Positions 16,885 through 25,805 of a stretch of 64,000 nt of DNA are shown here, piece by piece. Source of the stretch: Hyphomonadaceae bacterium. Lineage in GTDB: Bacteria; Pseudomonadota; Alphaproteobacteria; Caulobacterales; Aquidulcibacteraceae. The DNA lies in contig JAEUMQ010000011.1 in NCBI GenBank assembly GCA_016791425.1, positions 1-64,000 on the forward strand, read 5' to 3'. The notes under the pieces were generated by a model. The model was not told where the DNA came from. It searched no databases and was given only the letters and a program-made list of their open reading frames with translations. Numbering within the stretch: position 1 is the first letter of the stretch; every line of letters starts with the position of its first letter. The position numbers and the translations under genes are program-made.

Positions 16885-17985
16885 ATGATCGAGAAAACCT
16901 ATCCCGACGCGCATTCTGCGCTGCAGGGCCTCACCTTTGACGGCATGGTGGTGATGAGCGGCGGCTTCGGCCTCTGCGGCATCCCGGAAAACCTCATCAC
17001 CGCGCTGCGGGACAGCCGCGTGAAATCGATCACGGTCATCTCCAACAATGCCGGGGTGGATGATTTCGGCCTCGGCCAGCTGCTGAAGACAAAGCAGATC
17101 AAGAAGATGGTCTCTTCCTATGTGGGAGAGAACAAGGAGTTCGAGCGGCAATACCTCGCCGGCGAGCTGGAGCTGGAATTTAACCCGCAGGGCACGCTGG
17201 CCGAGCGCATCCGCGCCGGCGGGGCCGGCATCGCGGGCTTCTACACCAAGACCGGCGTCGGCACGGTCGTCGCCGACGGCAAGGAGCTCGCCGATTTCGA
17301 CGACGAGACCTACGTGCTCGAAACCGGCCTGCGCGCCGATCTCGCGCTTGTGAAGGCCTGGAAGGGCGACACCGAAGGCAACCTGATCTTCCGCAAGACC
17401 GCGCGGAACTTCAATCCGATGATGGCGACCGCCGGCAAGGTCACGGTCGCGGAGGTCGAGGAGCTCGTGCCCGCCGGCCAACTCGATCCCGACCACATCC
17501 ACACGCCCGGCATCTTCGTCGATCGCGTCGTCAAAGGAAAATTCGAGAAGCGCATCGAGCAGCGCACCGTGCGCCCGCGCGAAGGAGGCGAGGGCGCCGC
17601 GCCCGATCGCTACAAGCGCGGCCTCGCGCGCCTCGCCGAGACCGAAAGCCCCGAGCATGAGCGCATGCTCGAAGCGGTGCGCGAAGCCTCGCCCGACCTC
17701 GCGCGCTATCTCGTCGAATACGTCTACGGCGACGTCTTCTCCCGCCCCGGCCTCGACCTCAAAGCGCGTGAGCTCTCCGCGATCTCCAGCCTCGCAGCGC
17801 TCGGCCATGCGCGCCAATTGCGCGAGCACATCGCCGCTGCGCTGGACGCCGGCGCCACGCCCGTCGAGATCACCGAGGTGATCATCCAGGTGAGCGCCTT
17901 CGCCGGTTTCCCTGCCGCCGTGAACGCGCTCACCGCCGCCAACCACGTCTTCACCGAGCTTGGCCTCGCCAAGGGAGCCGCCTGA
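16885..17985 (+). CDS. 3-oxoacid CoA-transferase subunit A fused to a carboxymuconolactone decarboxylase/AhpD-like domain
   Basis: 366 residues from the ATG at 16885. Residues 1-230 are a complete subunit A (ScoA/PcaI type), with the glycine-rich loop [13 protein letters not shown] and the [14 protein letters not shown] and [24 protein letters not shown] blocks. That subunit normally stops at about residue 235. Here the chain continues into a second domain (about 245-365), [10 protein letters not shown] ... [16 protein letters not shown] ... [22 protein letters not shown], the typical carboxymuconolactone decarboxylase helical fold. The partner B subunit starts 1 base after the stop. Linking PcaC-like and PcaI-like activities would suit the beta-ketoadipate pathway, but the CMD domain's activity is not proven. 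Confidence 0.85.
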   Translation: MIEKTYPDAHSALQGLTFDGMVVMSGGFGLCGIPENLITALRDSRVKSITVISNNAGVDDFGLGQLLKTKQIKKMVSSYVGENKEFERQYLAGELELEFNPQGTLAERIRAGGAGIAGFYTKTGVGTVVADGKELADFDDETYVLETGLRADLALVKAWKGDTEGNLIFRKTARNFNPMMATAGKVTVAEVEELVPAGQLDPDHIHTPGIFVDRVVKGKFEKRIEQRTVRPREGGEGAAPDRYKRGLARLAETESPEHERMLEAVREASPDLARYLVEYVYGDVFSRPGLDLKARELSAISSLAALGHARQLREHIAAALDAGATPVEITEVIIQVSAFAGFPAAVNALTAANHVFTELGLAKGAA

Positions 17986-17986
17986 C

Positions 17987-18643
17987 ATGCCCTGGAACCG
18001 CAATCAGCTGGCCCAGCGCGCCGCGCGCGAGCTCAAGGACGGCTTCTACGTCAATCTCGGCATCGGCATTCCGACGCTCGTCTCGAACTACATTCCCGAA
18101 GGCGTGGACGTGACCCTGCAGAGCGAGAACGGCATGCTCGGCATGGGCCCGTTCCCGACCGAGGACGAGATCGATCCCGATCTCATCAACGCCGGCAAGC
18201 AGACGGTCACCGCGCTGCCGAAGACGTCGTATTTCTCCTCCGCCGACTCCTTCGGGATGATCCGCGGCGGGCACATCGATCTCGCCATCCTCGGCGCGAT
18301 GGAAGTCTCCGAGCGCGGCGATCTCGCGAACTGGATGGTGCCCGGCAAGCTCGTGAAGGGCATGGGCGGCGCGATGGATCTCGTCGCCGGCGTGAAGCGC
18401 GTCGTCGTGGTGATGGAGCACACCGCCAAGGACGGCTCTCCCAAGCTGCTCAAGAAATGCACGCTGCCGCTGACCGGCGTGCGCGTGGTCGATCTCGTCA
18501 TCACCGATCTCGGCGTCTTCGAGATCGACAAGATGGGCGATGCGCCGATGCGCCTCATCGAGCTGGCCGACGGCGTCACCCTGCCCGAGATCGAAGCCAA
18601 GACCGAGGCCGCCTTCCGCCCGTCCCTGAAGCGCGCCGCTTGA
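17987..18643 (+). CDS. 3-oxoacid CoA-transferase subunit B
   Basis: 218 residues from the ATG at 17987. The catalytic glutamate that forms the glutamyl-CoA thioester lies in [24 protein letters not shown] at the N-terminus and [15 protein letters not shown] are family marks. With the A subunit directly upstream it should move CoA from succinyl-CoA to a 3-oxoacid (acetoacetate or 3-oxoadipate); the motifs do not discriminate between the two. It ends within repeat copy 6. Confidence 0.92.
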   Translation: MPWNRNQLAQRAARELKDGFYVNLGIGIPTLVSNYIPEGVDVTLQSENGMLGMGPFPTEDEIDPDLINAGKQTVTALPKTSYFSSADSFGMIRGGHIDLAILGAMEVSERGDLANWMVPGKLVKGMGGAMDLVAGVKRVVVVMEHTAKDGSPKLLKKCTLPLTGVRVVDLVITDLGVFEIDKMGDAPMRLIELADGVTLPEIEAKTEAAFRPSLKRAA

Positions 18644-18645
18644 TC

Positions 18646-18760
18646 TCCCCCCTCTCCCGCGCCAGCGGGGGAGGGGCCGGGGGTGGGGGAGTTGCAGGGC
18701 AACGCGCATTCTCCAAGTCCCCCTCCCCTAACCCCTCCCCCGCTAACGCAGGGGAGGGGA
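18646..18760. repeat. GC-rich palindromic repeat, copy 6 (double element)
   Basis: Two units head to head: CTCTCCCGCGCCAGCGGGGG with a G-rich tail, then CCCCTCCCCTAACCCCTCCC with GCTAACGCAGGGGAGGGG. The last purine arm (GGGGAGGGGA) is 4-5 bases from the marC start and acts as its Shine-Dalgarno sequence. Confidence 0.82.
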
Positions 18761-18764
18761 AGTG

Positions 18765-19400
18765 ATGCTCCAGCTCTTCCTCGCCAGCTTCGTCACGTTC
18801 TTCGTGGTGATCGACCCGCCCGCGCTCGGGCCGATGTTCGCCACCATGACCGACGGCGCCCGTCCCGAGTGGCGCCGCCACATGGCGTTCAAGGCGACCG
18901 CGATCGCGACGGCGATCCTGCTTGTCTTCGCGTTTGGCGGCGCCTGGATCTTGGCGCAGCTCAAGGTGAGCCTCGACGCCTTCCGCATCGCCGGCGGCCT
19001 GCTCCTGTTTCTCATCGGCGTGGACATGCTCTTCGAGAAGCGCGCCGAGCGCCGCGACGAGCGCACCGAGAAGGTCACCGCCGAGCAGCACGCGCATCCC
19101 GGCGCCGACATTTCCGTCTTTCCGCTGGCGATCCCGCTCATCACCGGCCCCGGCGCGATCGCCTCGATCATGCTCTTCTTCACCGAGCATCAGGACGCGC
19201 TGGGGCGCCTCGCCGTGCTCGCCGGCGCCGGCGCGAACATCCTCTTGTGCCTGATCGCCTTCCTGTTCGCCGCCCAGCTCTCCAAGCTCATGGGCGCGAC
19301 GATGGCCAACGTCCTCTCCCGGATCTTCGGCATCCTCCTCTGCGCGCTGGCGGCGCAATTCGTCGTCGATGGGATCCGCGGCGCCTTCGCCCTGGGCTGA
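18765..19400 (+). CDS. MarC-family integral membrane protein
   Basis: 211 residues, ATG at 18765 (an in-frame GTG precedes it directly). About six hydrophobic helices: LFLASFVTFFVVIDPPALGPMF carries the conserved N-terminal 'DP.G..P.F'-type motif, then AIATAILLVFAFGGAWIL, DAFRIAGGLLLFLIGVDML and FPLAIPLITGPGAIASIML with the family 'P-L-x-x-P-x-x-x-G-P-G' motif. MarC proteins are inner-membrane proteins of unsettled transport function; the historic link to multiple antibiotic resistance is not supported. The ribosome-binding site comes from repeat copy 6. Confidence 0.9.
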   Translation: MLQLFLASFVTFFVVIDPPALGPMFATMTDGARPEWRRHMAFKATAIATAILLVFAFGGAWILAQLKVSLDAFRIAGGLLLFLIGVDMLFEKRAERRDERTEKVTAEQHAHPGADISVFPLAIPLITGPGAIASIMLFFTEHQDALGRLAVLAGAGANILLCLIAFLFAAQLSKLMGATMANVLSRIFGILLCALAAQFVVDGIRGAFALG

Positions 19401-19411
19401 ACCGCAGACCA

Positions 19412-19450
19412 GCCCCCTCCTCCAGACGCTGGCGCGGGGGAGGGGAGCCC
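19412..19450. repeat. GC-rich palindromic repeat, copy 7
   Basis: CCCCCTCCTCCAGACGCTGGCGCGGGGGAGGGGAG between marC and lpdA. Its purine arm lies about 12 bases before the lpdA ATG. Confidence 0.7.
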
Positions 19451-19464
19451 CCTAAACAGCCCGG

Positions 19465-20859
19465 ATGGCTGATTCCTACGACCTCATCGTCATCGGCTCG
19501 GGCCCCGGCGGCTACGTGGCCGCGATCCGCGCCGCCCAGCTTGGCCTGAAGACCGCCATCGCCGAACGCGACAAGCTTGGCGGCATCTGCCTCAACTGGG
19601 GCTGCATCCCAACCAAGGCGCTGCTCCGCTCCGCCGACGTCTACCGCAACATCCTCCACGCCAAGGAATACGGCCTCAAGGTCGAGGGCCTCAGCTTCGA
19701 TGCGCCCGGCATCGTGCAGCGCTCGCGCAAAGTGGCGCAACGCCTCTCCAACGGCGTCCAGTTCCTGATGAAGAAGCACAAGATCGACGTGCTCGAAGGA
19801 ACCGCCAAGCTGGAGAAAGGCGGCAAGGTCGCCATCACCGGCAAAAGCGCGGGAACCTATTCCGCGAAGCACACGCTCATCGCCACCGGCGCGCGCGCCC
19901 GCGAGATCCCCGCTGCCGGCCTAAAAGGCGACGGCAAGCGCATCTGGACCTATCGCGAGGCGATGACGCCGCCCGAATGGCCAGCTTCGCTCCTGGTGTT
20001 CGGCTCCGGCGCCATCGGCATCGAGTTCGCGAGCTTCTACGCCGCCTTCGGCGTGCCGGTGACGGTAGTCGAGATGGTCGATCGCATCCTGCCCGTCGAA
20101 GACGCCGAGATCTCCAAGTTCGCGCACAAGCGTTTCGAGAAGGAAGGCATCGTCCTGAAGACGAGCGCCGAAGCGAAATCGCTGAAAGCCACCGCCAGCG
20201 GCGTCGAGGCGCAGGTGGTCGTGAAAGGCAAAGCTGAAACGCTGCAAGCCTCGCACGCCATTGTCGCCGTCGGCATCGCGGCGAACACCGAAGATCTCGG
20301 GCTCGAAGCGCTCGGCGTAAAGACCGAGCGAGGCCACATCGTCATCGACGGCTACGGCCGGACCAACGTGCAGGGCGTCTACGCCATCGGCGACGTCGCC
20401 GGCCCGCCCTGGCTCGCGCACAAAGCGAGCCACGAAGGCATCATCTGCGTGGAGGCCATCGCCGGCCAGAAGCCGCACCCGATGATCAAGGAGCGCATCC
20501 CCGGCTGCACCTATTCGCATCCGCAGATCGCCAGCATCGGCCTCACCGAAGAGGCCGCCAAGAAGACCGGCCGCGAGCTGAAGGTCGGCCGCTTCCCGTT
20601 CGTCGGCAACGGCAAGGCCATCGCGCTCGGCGAGGACCAGGGCCTGGTGAAGACGATCTTCGACGCCAAGACCGGCGAGCTCCTCGGCGCCCACATGGTC
20701 GGCGCCGAAGTCACCGAGCTCATCCAGGGCTACGCCATCGCCATGACCGGCGAGCTCACCGAGGCCGAGCTGATCGAGAACGTCTTCCCCCACCCGACCC
20801 TCTCGGAAATGATGCACGAGGCCGTTCTCGACGCTTACGGCCGCGTGCTGCACGTCTGA
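19465..20859 (+). CDS. lpdA: Dihydrolipoyl dehydrogenase
   Basis: 464-residue FAD disulfide reductase, the E3 component of 2-oxoacid dehydrogenase complexes and the glycine cleavage system. N-terminal FAD-binding motif IVIGSGPGGYVAA, redox-active cysteines C42 and C47 in CLNWGCIPTK, the NAD-binding loop VFGSGAIGIEFASF, the second FAD motif YAIGDVAG, and the C-terminal His-Glu base pair in HPTLSEMMHEA. It stands apart from E1/E2 genes here. Full length and intact. Confidence 0.95.
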   Translation: MADSYDLIVIGSGPGGYVAAIRAAQLGLKTAIAERDKLGGICLNWGCIPTKALLRSADVYRNILHAKEYGLKVEGLSFDAPGIVQRSRKVAQRLSNGVQFLMKKHKIDVLEGTAKLEKGGKVAITGKSAGTYSAKHTLIATGARAREIPAAGLKGDGKRIWTYREAMTPPEWPASLLVFGSGAIGIEFASFYAAFGVPVTVVEMVDRILPVEDAEISKFAHKRFEKEGIVLKTSAEAKSLKATASGVEAQVVVKGKAETLQASHAIVAVGIAANTEDLGLEALGVKTERGHIVIDGYGRTNVQGVYAIGDVAGPPWLAHKASHEGIICVEAIAGQKPHPMIKERIPGCTYSHPQIASIGLTEEAAKKTGRELKVGRFPFVGNGKAIALGEDQGLVKTIFDAKTGELLGAHMVGAEVTELIQGYAIAMTGELTEAELIENVFPHPTLSEMMHEAVLDAYGRVLHV

Positions 20860-20887
20860 GACGTGCTAGAACCCGCGAAGGTTCGCG

Positions 20888-20938
20888 TCCCCCTCCTCGT
20901 GAGGGGAGGGGCCAAGGGACGAAGGAGGGGGTGGGGTG
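20888..20938. repeat. GC-rich palindromic repeat, copy 8
   Basis: TCCCCCTCCTCGTGAGGGGAGGGG and then GGAGGGGGTGGGG immediately before the ATG at 20939. The G-rich tail provides the ribosome-binding site of the next gene. Confidence 0.7.
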
Positions 20939-22309
20939 ATGCTCCAACCATTCAAGTCTTCGCTGGTCCGTTGCGTGTTCGTGGCCGTCGCAATTGGCCT
21001 GATCCCGCCCGCCTCAGCCCAAACGCCTGAGGCGCCGCCGCCAAAGACCGAGGAGGTGGCGCCGCCCAAACCGGGTGAGCCCGCTCCGCCCGTCGCGGCC
21101 CAGGCCGTCCCTGAAGCGCCCGCGCCGCAGGCGCCCGCGGACAAGCCGCTGGAACCGCTCCCTGAGCGCCGCGGCGACTTCGAGATGCACATGGGCCCGC
21201 CCCGCGCCGTCCGCGAGACGAGCGTGCTCGGCCTCGGCGCGCTCATGGGCCAGCGCATCGAGATCACCGACCGCGACGGCGCGGTCGCCGCGATGGCCGA
21301 GGAGATCACGATCCCCGGCCGCGTCGGTGGCGACGTCTTCGCCGCCGGCCGCGAAATCTCCATCGCTGGCGCGGTGGACGGCGATCTCCGCGCCATGGGC
21401 GAGCGCGTGCTGCTGAACGGCCAGGTGCGCGGCGACGCCTCGCTCGCCGGCCAGGACCTTGAGGTCAATGGCGCGGTCGAGCGCGAGCTGCACGCCGCCG
21501 GCCAATCGGTGCGCGTCAACGAGAGCGCCCGCGTCGGCGGCAAGGCGCGGCTGGCCGGCCAGGATGTCGAGGCGCGCGGCCGCTTCGCCGGCGATGTCAC
21601 CGCCGCCGCCGAGACGGTGCTCATCGACGCCGCGATCGCCGGCGATCTCTCCGTGCGCGCGCGCCGTATAACGCTGGGGCCAAACGCCGACATCACAGGC
21701 CGCTTCGAGTGGCGCGCTGCGGAATCGCCGCGCATGGATCCCGCAGCCCAGGTGCGCGGCGGAACCGAGGGCGAAGTCGGCGACTGGCGCGACAAGCGCA
21801 TCGAGGTTTCCCCCGGCGCCATGCGCGCCTTCGGCGACGCCGCGCGCGTCGGCTTTGCGCTCATGTGGGCGCTGACCGCGTTTCTGATCGGCATGGTGAT
21901 CGCGCTCGCCGCGCCGGATTATTACGATCGCGCGATCGCCGGGCTGCGCGCTCGGCCGCTGCCGGCGCTCGGCTGGGGCCTCCTCATGCTGTTCGCGCCG
22001 CTCGCGCTCGCCATCGTCCTGATGGCGACGCTGATCGGCATCCCGCTCGGGCTCTTCACGTTGTTCGCGTATCCGATCTTCCTCGCCGCTGGCTACGCGC
22101 TGGGCGCCGCCGCGTTCGCCGCGCTTCTGGTGCGCGGACGCCATGGCGGCGCGCGCATCGGCGCGCTGGCGCTTGGGCTTGTGATCTTCGGCGCCCTGGC
22201 GCTCGTGCCTTGGGTGGGCGGGGCCGTTGCGCTCGTCGCCATGTGGCTCGGCCTCGGCCTGCTCGTCATCGGGGCGCGCCGTGACGCCCCTACGCCCGCC
22301 GCCGCCTAA
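20939..22309 (+). CDS. Exported bactofilin-like repeat protein with C-terminal membrane helices
   Basis: About 456 residues; ATG at 20939 (a GTG one codon earlier is also possible). Signal peptide to about residue 28 (...PPASAQ), then a Pro/Ala/Glu-rich linker to about 80. Residues about 110-260 form a right-handed beta-helix-like repeat (GRVGGDVFAAGREISIAGAV, VRGDASLAGQDLEVNGAV and so on), as in polymer-forming cytoskeletal (bactofilin) domains. Four hydrophobic helices fill about 305-450. The arrangement places the beta-helix in the periplasm with the helices in the inner membrane. Function unknown; cell-surface or wall organisation is only a guess. Confidence 0.7.
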   Translation: MLQPFKSSLVRCVFVAVAIGLIPPASAQTPEAPPPKTEEVAPPKPGEPAPPVAAQAVPEAPAPQAPADKPLEPLPERRGDFEMHMGPPRAVRETSVLGLGALMGQRIEITDRDGAVAAMAEEITIPGRVGGDVFAAGREISIAGAVDGDLRAMGERVLLNGQVRGDASLAGQDLEVNGAVERELHAAGQSVRVNESARVGGKARLAGQDVEARGRFAGDVTAAAETVLIDAAIAGDLSVRARRITLGPNADITGRFEWRAAESPRMDPAAQVRGGTEGEVGDWRDKRIEVSPGAMRAFGDAARVGFALMWALTAFLIGMVIALAAPDYYDRAIAGLRARPLPALGWGLLMLFAPLALAIVLMATLIGIPLGLFTLFAYPIFLAAGYALGAAAFAALLVRGRHGGARIGALALGLVIFGALALVPWVGGAVALVAMWLGLGLLVIGARRDAPTPAAA

Positions 22310-22317
22310 GTCAGCTT

Positions 22318-22755
22318 TCAGTCAAAATCGAAGTCGTAGACCTGGAGCGGGTTCGTAGCGACGAGCTCGCCCGTGCGGATGTCGTAATAGGCGCCCGCCA
22401 TCTGATGAAAGTGCCGCTTCAGTCTGCCCAGGTCCTCGTTGATCATGTGGTCGATGATCGCCTCGGTGATCTTGTCGAAGACGACATTGCCCACCCGAAC
22501 CTGAGAGTAGAGAAGCTCTGCGCCCAATTTTGCGAGTACGTCTGCAACGAGATCGATGACTTGCTGCTGCGATCTACCCGCAGGCAACAACATCAAGTCC
22601 TGCGCGCTCCCGTCTCGAAAGCGGATGTGGATCGAGTTTACTACGCCCGTGTCGTCGTCGAACGCGACGTCGCCTGGGCCGAACGCCACGCGGACCTTGC
22701 TCCGATCCGGCAGCACCAACTTCGCAAAATAGCGCTCGTTCGTGAACGTGTACAC
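22318..22755 (-). CDS. Hypothetical protein
   Basis: 145 residues from a GTG at 22755, about 7 bases after GGGAGG. Soluble, with no signal peptide or transmembrane segment. The first half is beta-rich (YFAKLVLPDRSKVRVAFG, VNSIHIRFRDGS), the second helical and acidic, ending VYDFDFD. Base composition is noticeably less GC-rich than its neighbours, so it may be a recent arrival. It lies tail-to-tail with the bactofilin-like gene. I do not recognise the family. Confidence 0.6.
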   Translation of the reverse strand: MYTFTNERYFAKLVLPDRSKVRVAFGPGDVAFDDDTGVVNSIHIRFRDGSAQDLMLLPAGRSQQQVIDLVADVLAKLGAELLYSQVRVGNVVFDKITEAIIDHMINEDLGRLKRHFHQMAGAYYDIRTGELVATNPLQVYDFDFD

Positions 22756-22825
22756 GCAACGCCCTCCCGCTTCCTAGACTAGGTAGCGGGCAGGCGTGCG
22801 GGCGCAACTTAAAGTTATATAACGC

Positions 22826-24394
22826 CTATGCCGCTTCGGCGTGGTCGCTCTGCTCGGCCATGCGGATGAGCGCGACGTAATCGGTCTTGCCCGTCCCCAG
22901 CACCGGGATCTCCGAGAGCTTCACGATCTTCTTCGGCACCGCGATCTCCGGCGCGCCCTGCTTGTGCGCCCATTCGATCAGCGGCCCCGGCTCCGCGTTC
23001 GCGTAATCGCTGAAGAGGATGATCTTCTCGCCCTTGCGCGCGTCCGGGATCGAGACCGCAGCATGGTTATGCTCCGGCCACACCTGCTGGGCGTAATTCT
23101 CCACTGCCGCCAGCGACACGGTTTCGCCGCCGATCTTCGCGAACCGCTTCACGCGCCCGCGAATCTTCACGAAGCCTTCTGCGTCGATCTCCACCACGTC
23201 GCCGGTGTCGTGCCAGCCATCCACAGGCGCATCGATGCCCGAGGGCTTCGAGGGATCGATATAGCCCTTCATGATGTTCGGGCCCTTCAGCAGCAGCTTC
23301 TTGCCTTCGGTGATGCCCGGCACTTCCTCCAGCTTGTATTCCATGCCCGGCAGAATGCGCCCGACCGAGCCGTGCCGATTGCCCGCGCCCGGCTGGTTCA
23401 CCGCCACCACCGGCGAGGCCTCCGTCGCGCCATAGCCTTCCAGCAGCTCGACGCCGAACTTCTCCATGTAGATGTCGCGCGTCTCCGGCTTCACCCGCTC
23501 CGCGCCGAGCACGATGAGCTTCAGGCAATCAAGCTCGCCCTTCCGCGACATGCGGGCGTACTGCATCGCGAACGTGTCGGTGGCCAGAAGCACATTGGCG
23601 CCCACCTCCCGCAGCAGCTTCGGGATCTCCTTGAAGTGCAGCGGCGAGGGATAATGGAACGCCCGATGCCCGCAGAGCAGGGGCAGCAGCGTTCCCCCCG
23701 TCAGCCCGAAGCAATGGAACATCGGCAGCGGATTGAAGAACACCCATTCGGGATCGAAATCGACGTGCGCATAGGCCTGCTCCACGTTCGCGATGATGTT
23801 CGCGTGCGTGAGCGCGACGCCGCGCGGGCTGCCGAAGCTGCCGGACGTGAAGAGAATGACGGCCGTGTCGTCCGGGTCGCCCTTGGCGGCGAACGATTTG
23901 GCGAACGCGCCCTTGATGAGCGCGCCCATCTTTTCGCCGAACCCAATGCGCGCCTTGATGTCGTCGAGATAGGTGATCTCGGCGAACTTCTCGATCTCGG
24001 CGATGAGATGCTCGAGCTTGCCCAGCTCCACGAACTTCCGCGACGTCAGCACCCGGCGCACCTGGGCGCTCTCGCACGCGCTTTTGAGGTTGAGCGCCCC
24101 GGCGGTGAAATTGAGCATCGCCGGGACCCGCCCGATCGCGTGTAGCGCCAGGATCGTCACCGCGCACCCCGCGCTCGACGGCAGCAGCACGCCCACCGCC
24201 TCGCCCTTCGCGGTCAGCCCCTTGAGCCGCCCCCCGAGCGCGAACGAGGCGCGCACGATGTCGGTGTAGGAGAGAAGCTTGCGCTCCGGATCCTCCAGCA
24301 CCTTGGTCCGGCCGCCAAAAGCGGCTTTCGCCCGCAACAGGGCGTCGAACAAGGTCAGACGCGTCCGCGCCAGCTGAAAAGGCCTGCGCCCCAT
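22826..24394 (-). CDS. Acyl-[ACP] synthetase, Aas C-terminal type AMP-binding enzyme
   Basis: 522-residue ANL-superfamily adenylating enzyme. ATP-binding motif ILFTSGSFGSPRGVALTHAN, then NPLPMFHCFGLTGG, the A5 motif EGYGATEASPV, the A7 motif GWHDTGD and the family Lys near the end (LGTGKTDYV). The phrases AIGRVPAMLNFTAGALNLKSAC, RVKRFAKIGGETVSLAAVE and WPEHNHAAVSIPD are characteristic of the synthetase half of Aas, which recycles lysophospholipid acyl chains. In Escherichia coli this half is fused to an acyltransferase; here it stands alone. The likely substrate is therefore a long-chain fatty acid activated onto ACP. Confidence 0.85.
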   Translation of the reverse strand: MGRRPFQLARTRLTLFDALLRAKAAFGGRTKVLEDPERKLLSYTDIVRASFALGGRLKGLTAKGEAVGVLLPSSAGCAVTILALHAIGRVPAMLNFTAGALNLKSACESAQVRRVLTSRKFVELGKLEHLIAEIEKFAEITYLDDIKARIGFGEKMGALIKGAFAKSFAAKGDPDDTAVILFTSGSFGSPRGVALTHANIIANVEQAYAHVDFDPEWVFFNPLPMFHCFGLTGGTLLPLLCGHRAFHYPSPLHFKEIPKLLREVGANVLLATDTFAMQYARMSRKGELDCLKLIVLGAERVKPETRDIYMEKFGVELLEGYGATEASPVVAVNQPGAGNRHGSVGRILPGMEYKLEEVPGITEGKKLLLKGPNIMKGYIDPSKPSGIDAPVDGWHDTGDVVEIDAEGFVKIRGRVKRFAKIGGETVSLAAVENYAQQVWPEHNHAAVSIPDARKGEKIILFSDYANAEPGPLIEWAHKQGAPEIAVPKKIVKLSEIPVLGTGKTDYVALIRMAEQSDHAEAA

Positions 24395-24580
24395 CCAATA
24401 ACCTCCGCGCCCCGCGCCTTAGCCTGTTGTTATTGGAACCCGTGATTATTGTTTCACGGCTGTAATAAGCCTACTCAATGGGCGCATTTTGGCAAGCCGC
24501 TCCCCAAAGAGGGGCAGACCTGCCCGAATGGGCCGCCAACACGCGTTGAAGCCAAGACCGGTTCGGACCATTTTTCAGCC

Positions 24581-25537
24581 ATGGCGACATTGATCGACGC
24601 TTCCGGGAAGGCCCGGTTCCGCCACCCCGAGAAACGGGAGCGGCCCGATGCGCCGCTGGTGAAAAAGCCGGACTGGATTCGCGTCAAGGCGCCGGTGAGC
24701 GCCGAATATAGGGAAACCAAGGAGCTGGTGCGCGCGCACAAGCTCGTGACCGTCTGCGAGGAGGCCGCCTGCCCGAACATCGGCGAATGCTGGTCGGTCA
24801 AGCACGCCACCTTCATGATCATGGGCGAGACCTGCACGCGCGCCTGCAGCTTCTGCAACGTCGCCACCGGCAAGCCCAATCCTCTCGATCCGGACGAGCC
24901 GGAGAACGTCGCGCTCGCCACCGCCAAGATGGGCCTCAAGCACGTGGTGGTCACCAGCGTCGATCGCGACGACCTGGAGGACGGCGGCGCCGAGCACTTC
25001 GTGCGCACCATCGAGGCCATCCGCCGCCACGCGCCGCAAACCACCATCGAGATCCTGACGCCCGACTTCCTCCGCAAGGCGGGCGCGGCCGCGCGCGTGA
25101 TCGACGCCCGCCCCGACGTCTTCAACCACAATCTCGAAACCGTCCCGCGCCTCTATCTCTCGATCCGCCCGGGCGCCCGCTACTTCGCCTCGCTGCAATT
25201 GCTGGCCCGCGTGAAGGAGCGCGACCCCAAGCAATTCACCAAGTCCGGCCTCATGGTGGGCTTGGGAGAGACCAGGGAAGAGGTCATGCAGGTCATGGAC
25301 GATCTGAGGAGCGCCGACGTCGATTTCCTCACCATCGGCCAATACTTGCAGCCGACCCGCAAGCACGCCGCCATCGACCGCTTCTGGACGCCGGACGAAT
25401 TCAAGGCGCTGGAGACGATCGCCTATGCCAAGGGCTTCCTGATGGTGTCGGCCTCGCCCCTCACCCGCTCTTCGCACCATGCCGGCGAGGATTTCGCCCG
25501 CCTCCGCGCCGCCCGCGACGCCCAGCTCAAAGCTTGA
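24581..25537 (+). CDS. lipA: Lipoyl synthase
   Basis: 318-residue radical-SAM enzyme that inserts two sulfurs into octanoyl-carried domains. Auxiliary cluster cysteines C59, C64 and C70 lie in [12 protein letters not shown], and the radical-SAM cluster C85, C89 and C92 in CTRACSFC. The C-terminal serine-containing segment is present ([11 protein letters not shown]). The ATG at 24581 was chosen because the extension to 24449 is not family-like. lpdA, another lipoate-dependent gene, lies 4 kb away. Confidence 0.95.
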   Translation: MATLIDASGKARFRHPEKRERPDAPLVKKPDWIRVKAPVSAEYRETKELVRAHKLVTVCEEAACPNIGECWSVKHATFMIMGETCTRACSFCNVATGKPNPLDPDEPENVALATAKMGLKHVVVTSVDRDDLEDGGAEHFVRTIEAIRRHAPQTTIEILTPDFLRKAGAAARVIDARPDVFNHNLETVPRLYLSIRPGARYFASLQLLARVKERDPKQFTKSGLMVGLGETREEVMQVMDDLRSADVDFLTIGQYLQPTRKHAAIDRFWTPDEFKALETIAYAKGFLMVSASPLTRSSHHAGEDFARLRAARDAQLKA

Positions 25538-25603
25538 ACGGCGCGCCCTCTTCACACGCGAGGCCGGGTAGGGAGGGAGCCCCCTCCTCTAGCGGAGCAT
25601 GCA

Positions 25604-25784
25604 CACCCTCCCCCCCTCCCCTTCGAGGGGAGGGGGCCGGGGGCGGGGTGTGCCACGGCGTCGAGCGTTCCGCACTGGACTCCGCTGCCGCCGTGCGCGC
25701 CGGTCGTGAGCTGAAAACGCCCCTCCAACCCCGGGCGAGCGACACCCCACCCCCTCCCCCCTCCCCTCGAAGGGGAGGGGGAGC
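25604..25784. repeat. GC-rich palindromic repeats, copies 9 and 10
   Basis: Two copies in opposite orientation: CCCTCCCC-TTCGA-GGGGAGGG with a G-rich tail (about 25604-25650) and its mirror CCCTCCCC-TCGAA-GGGGAGGG (about 25744-25784), separated by about 95 bases of non-repeat DNA. Together with flanking sequence they fill the whole lipA-to-Coq10 gap (25538-25805), which has no gene. Confidence 0.82.
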
Positions 25785-25805
25785 GCTCCATCCTGCGAAC
25801 GCCGC

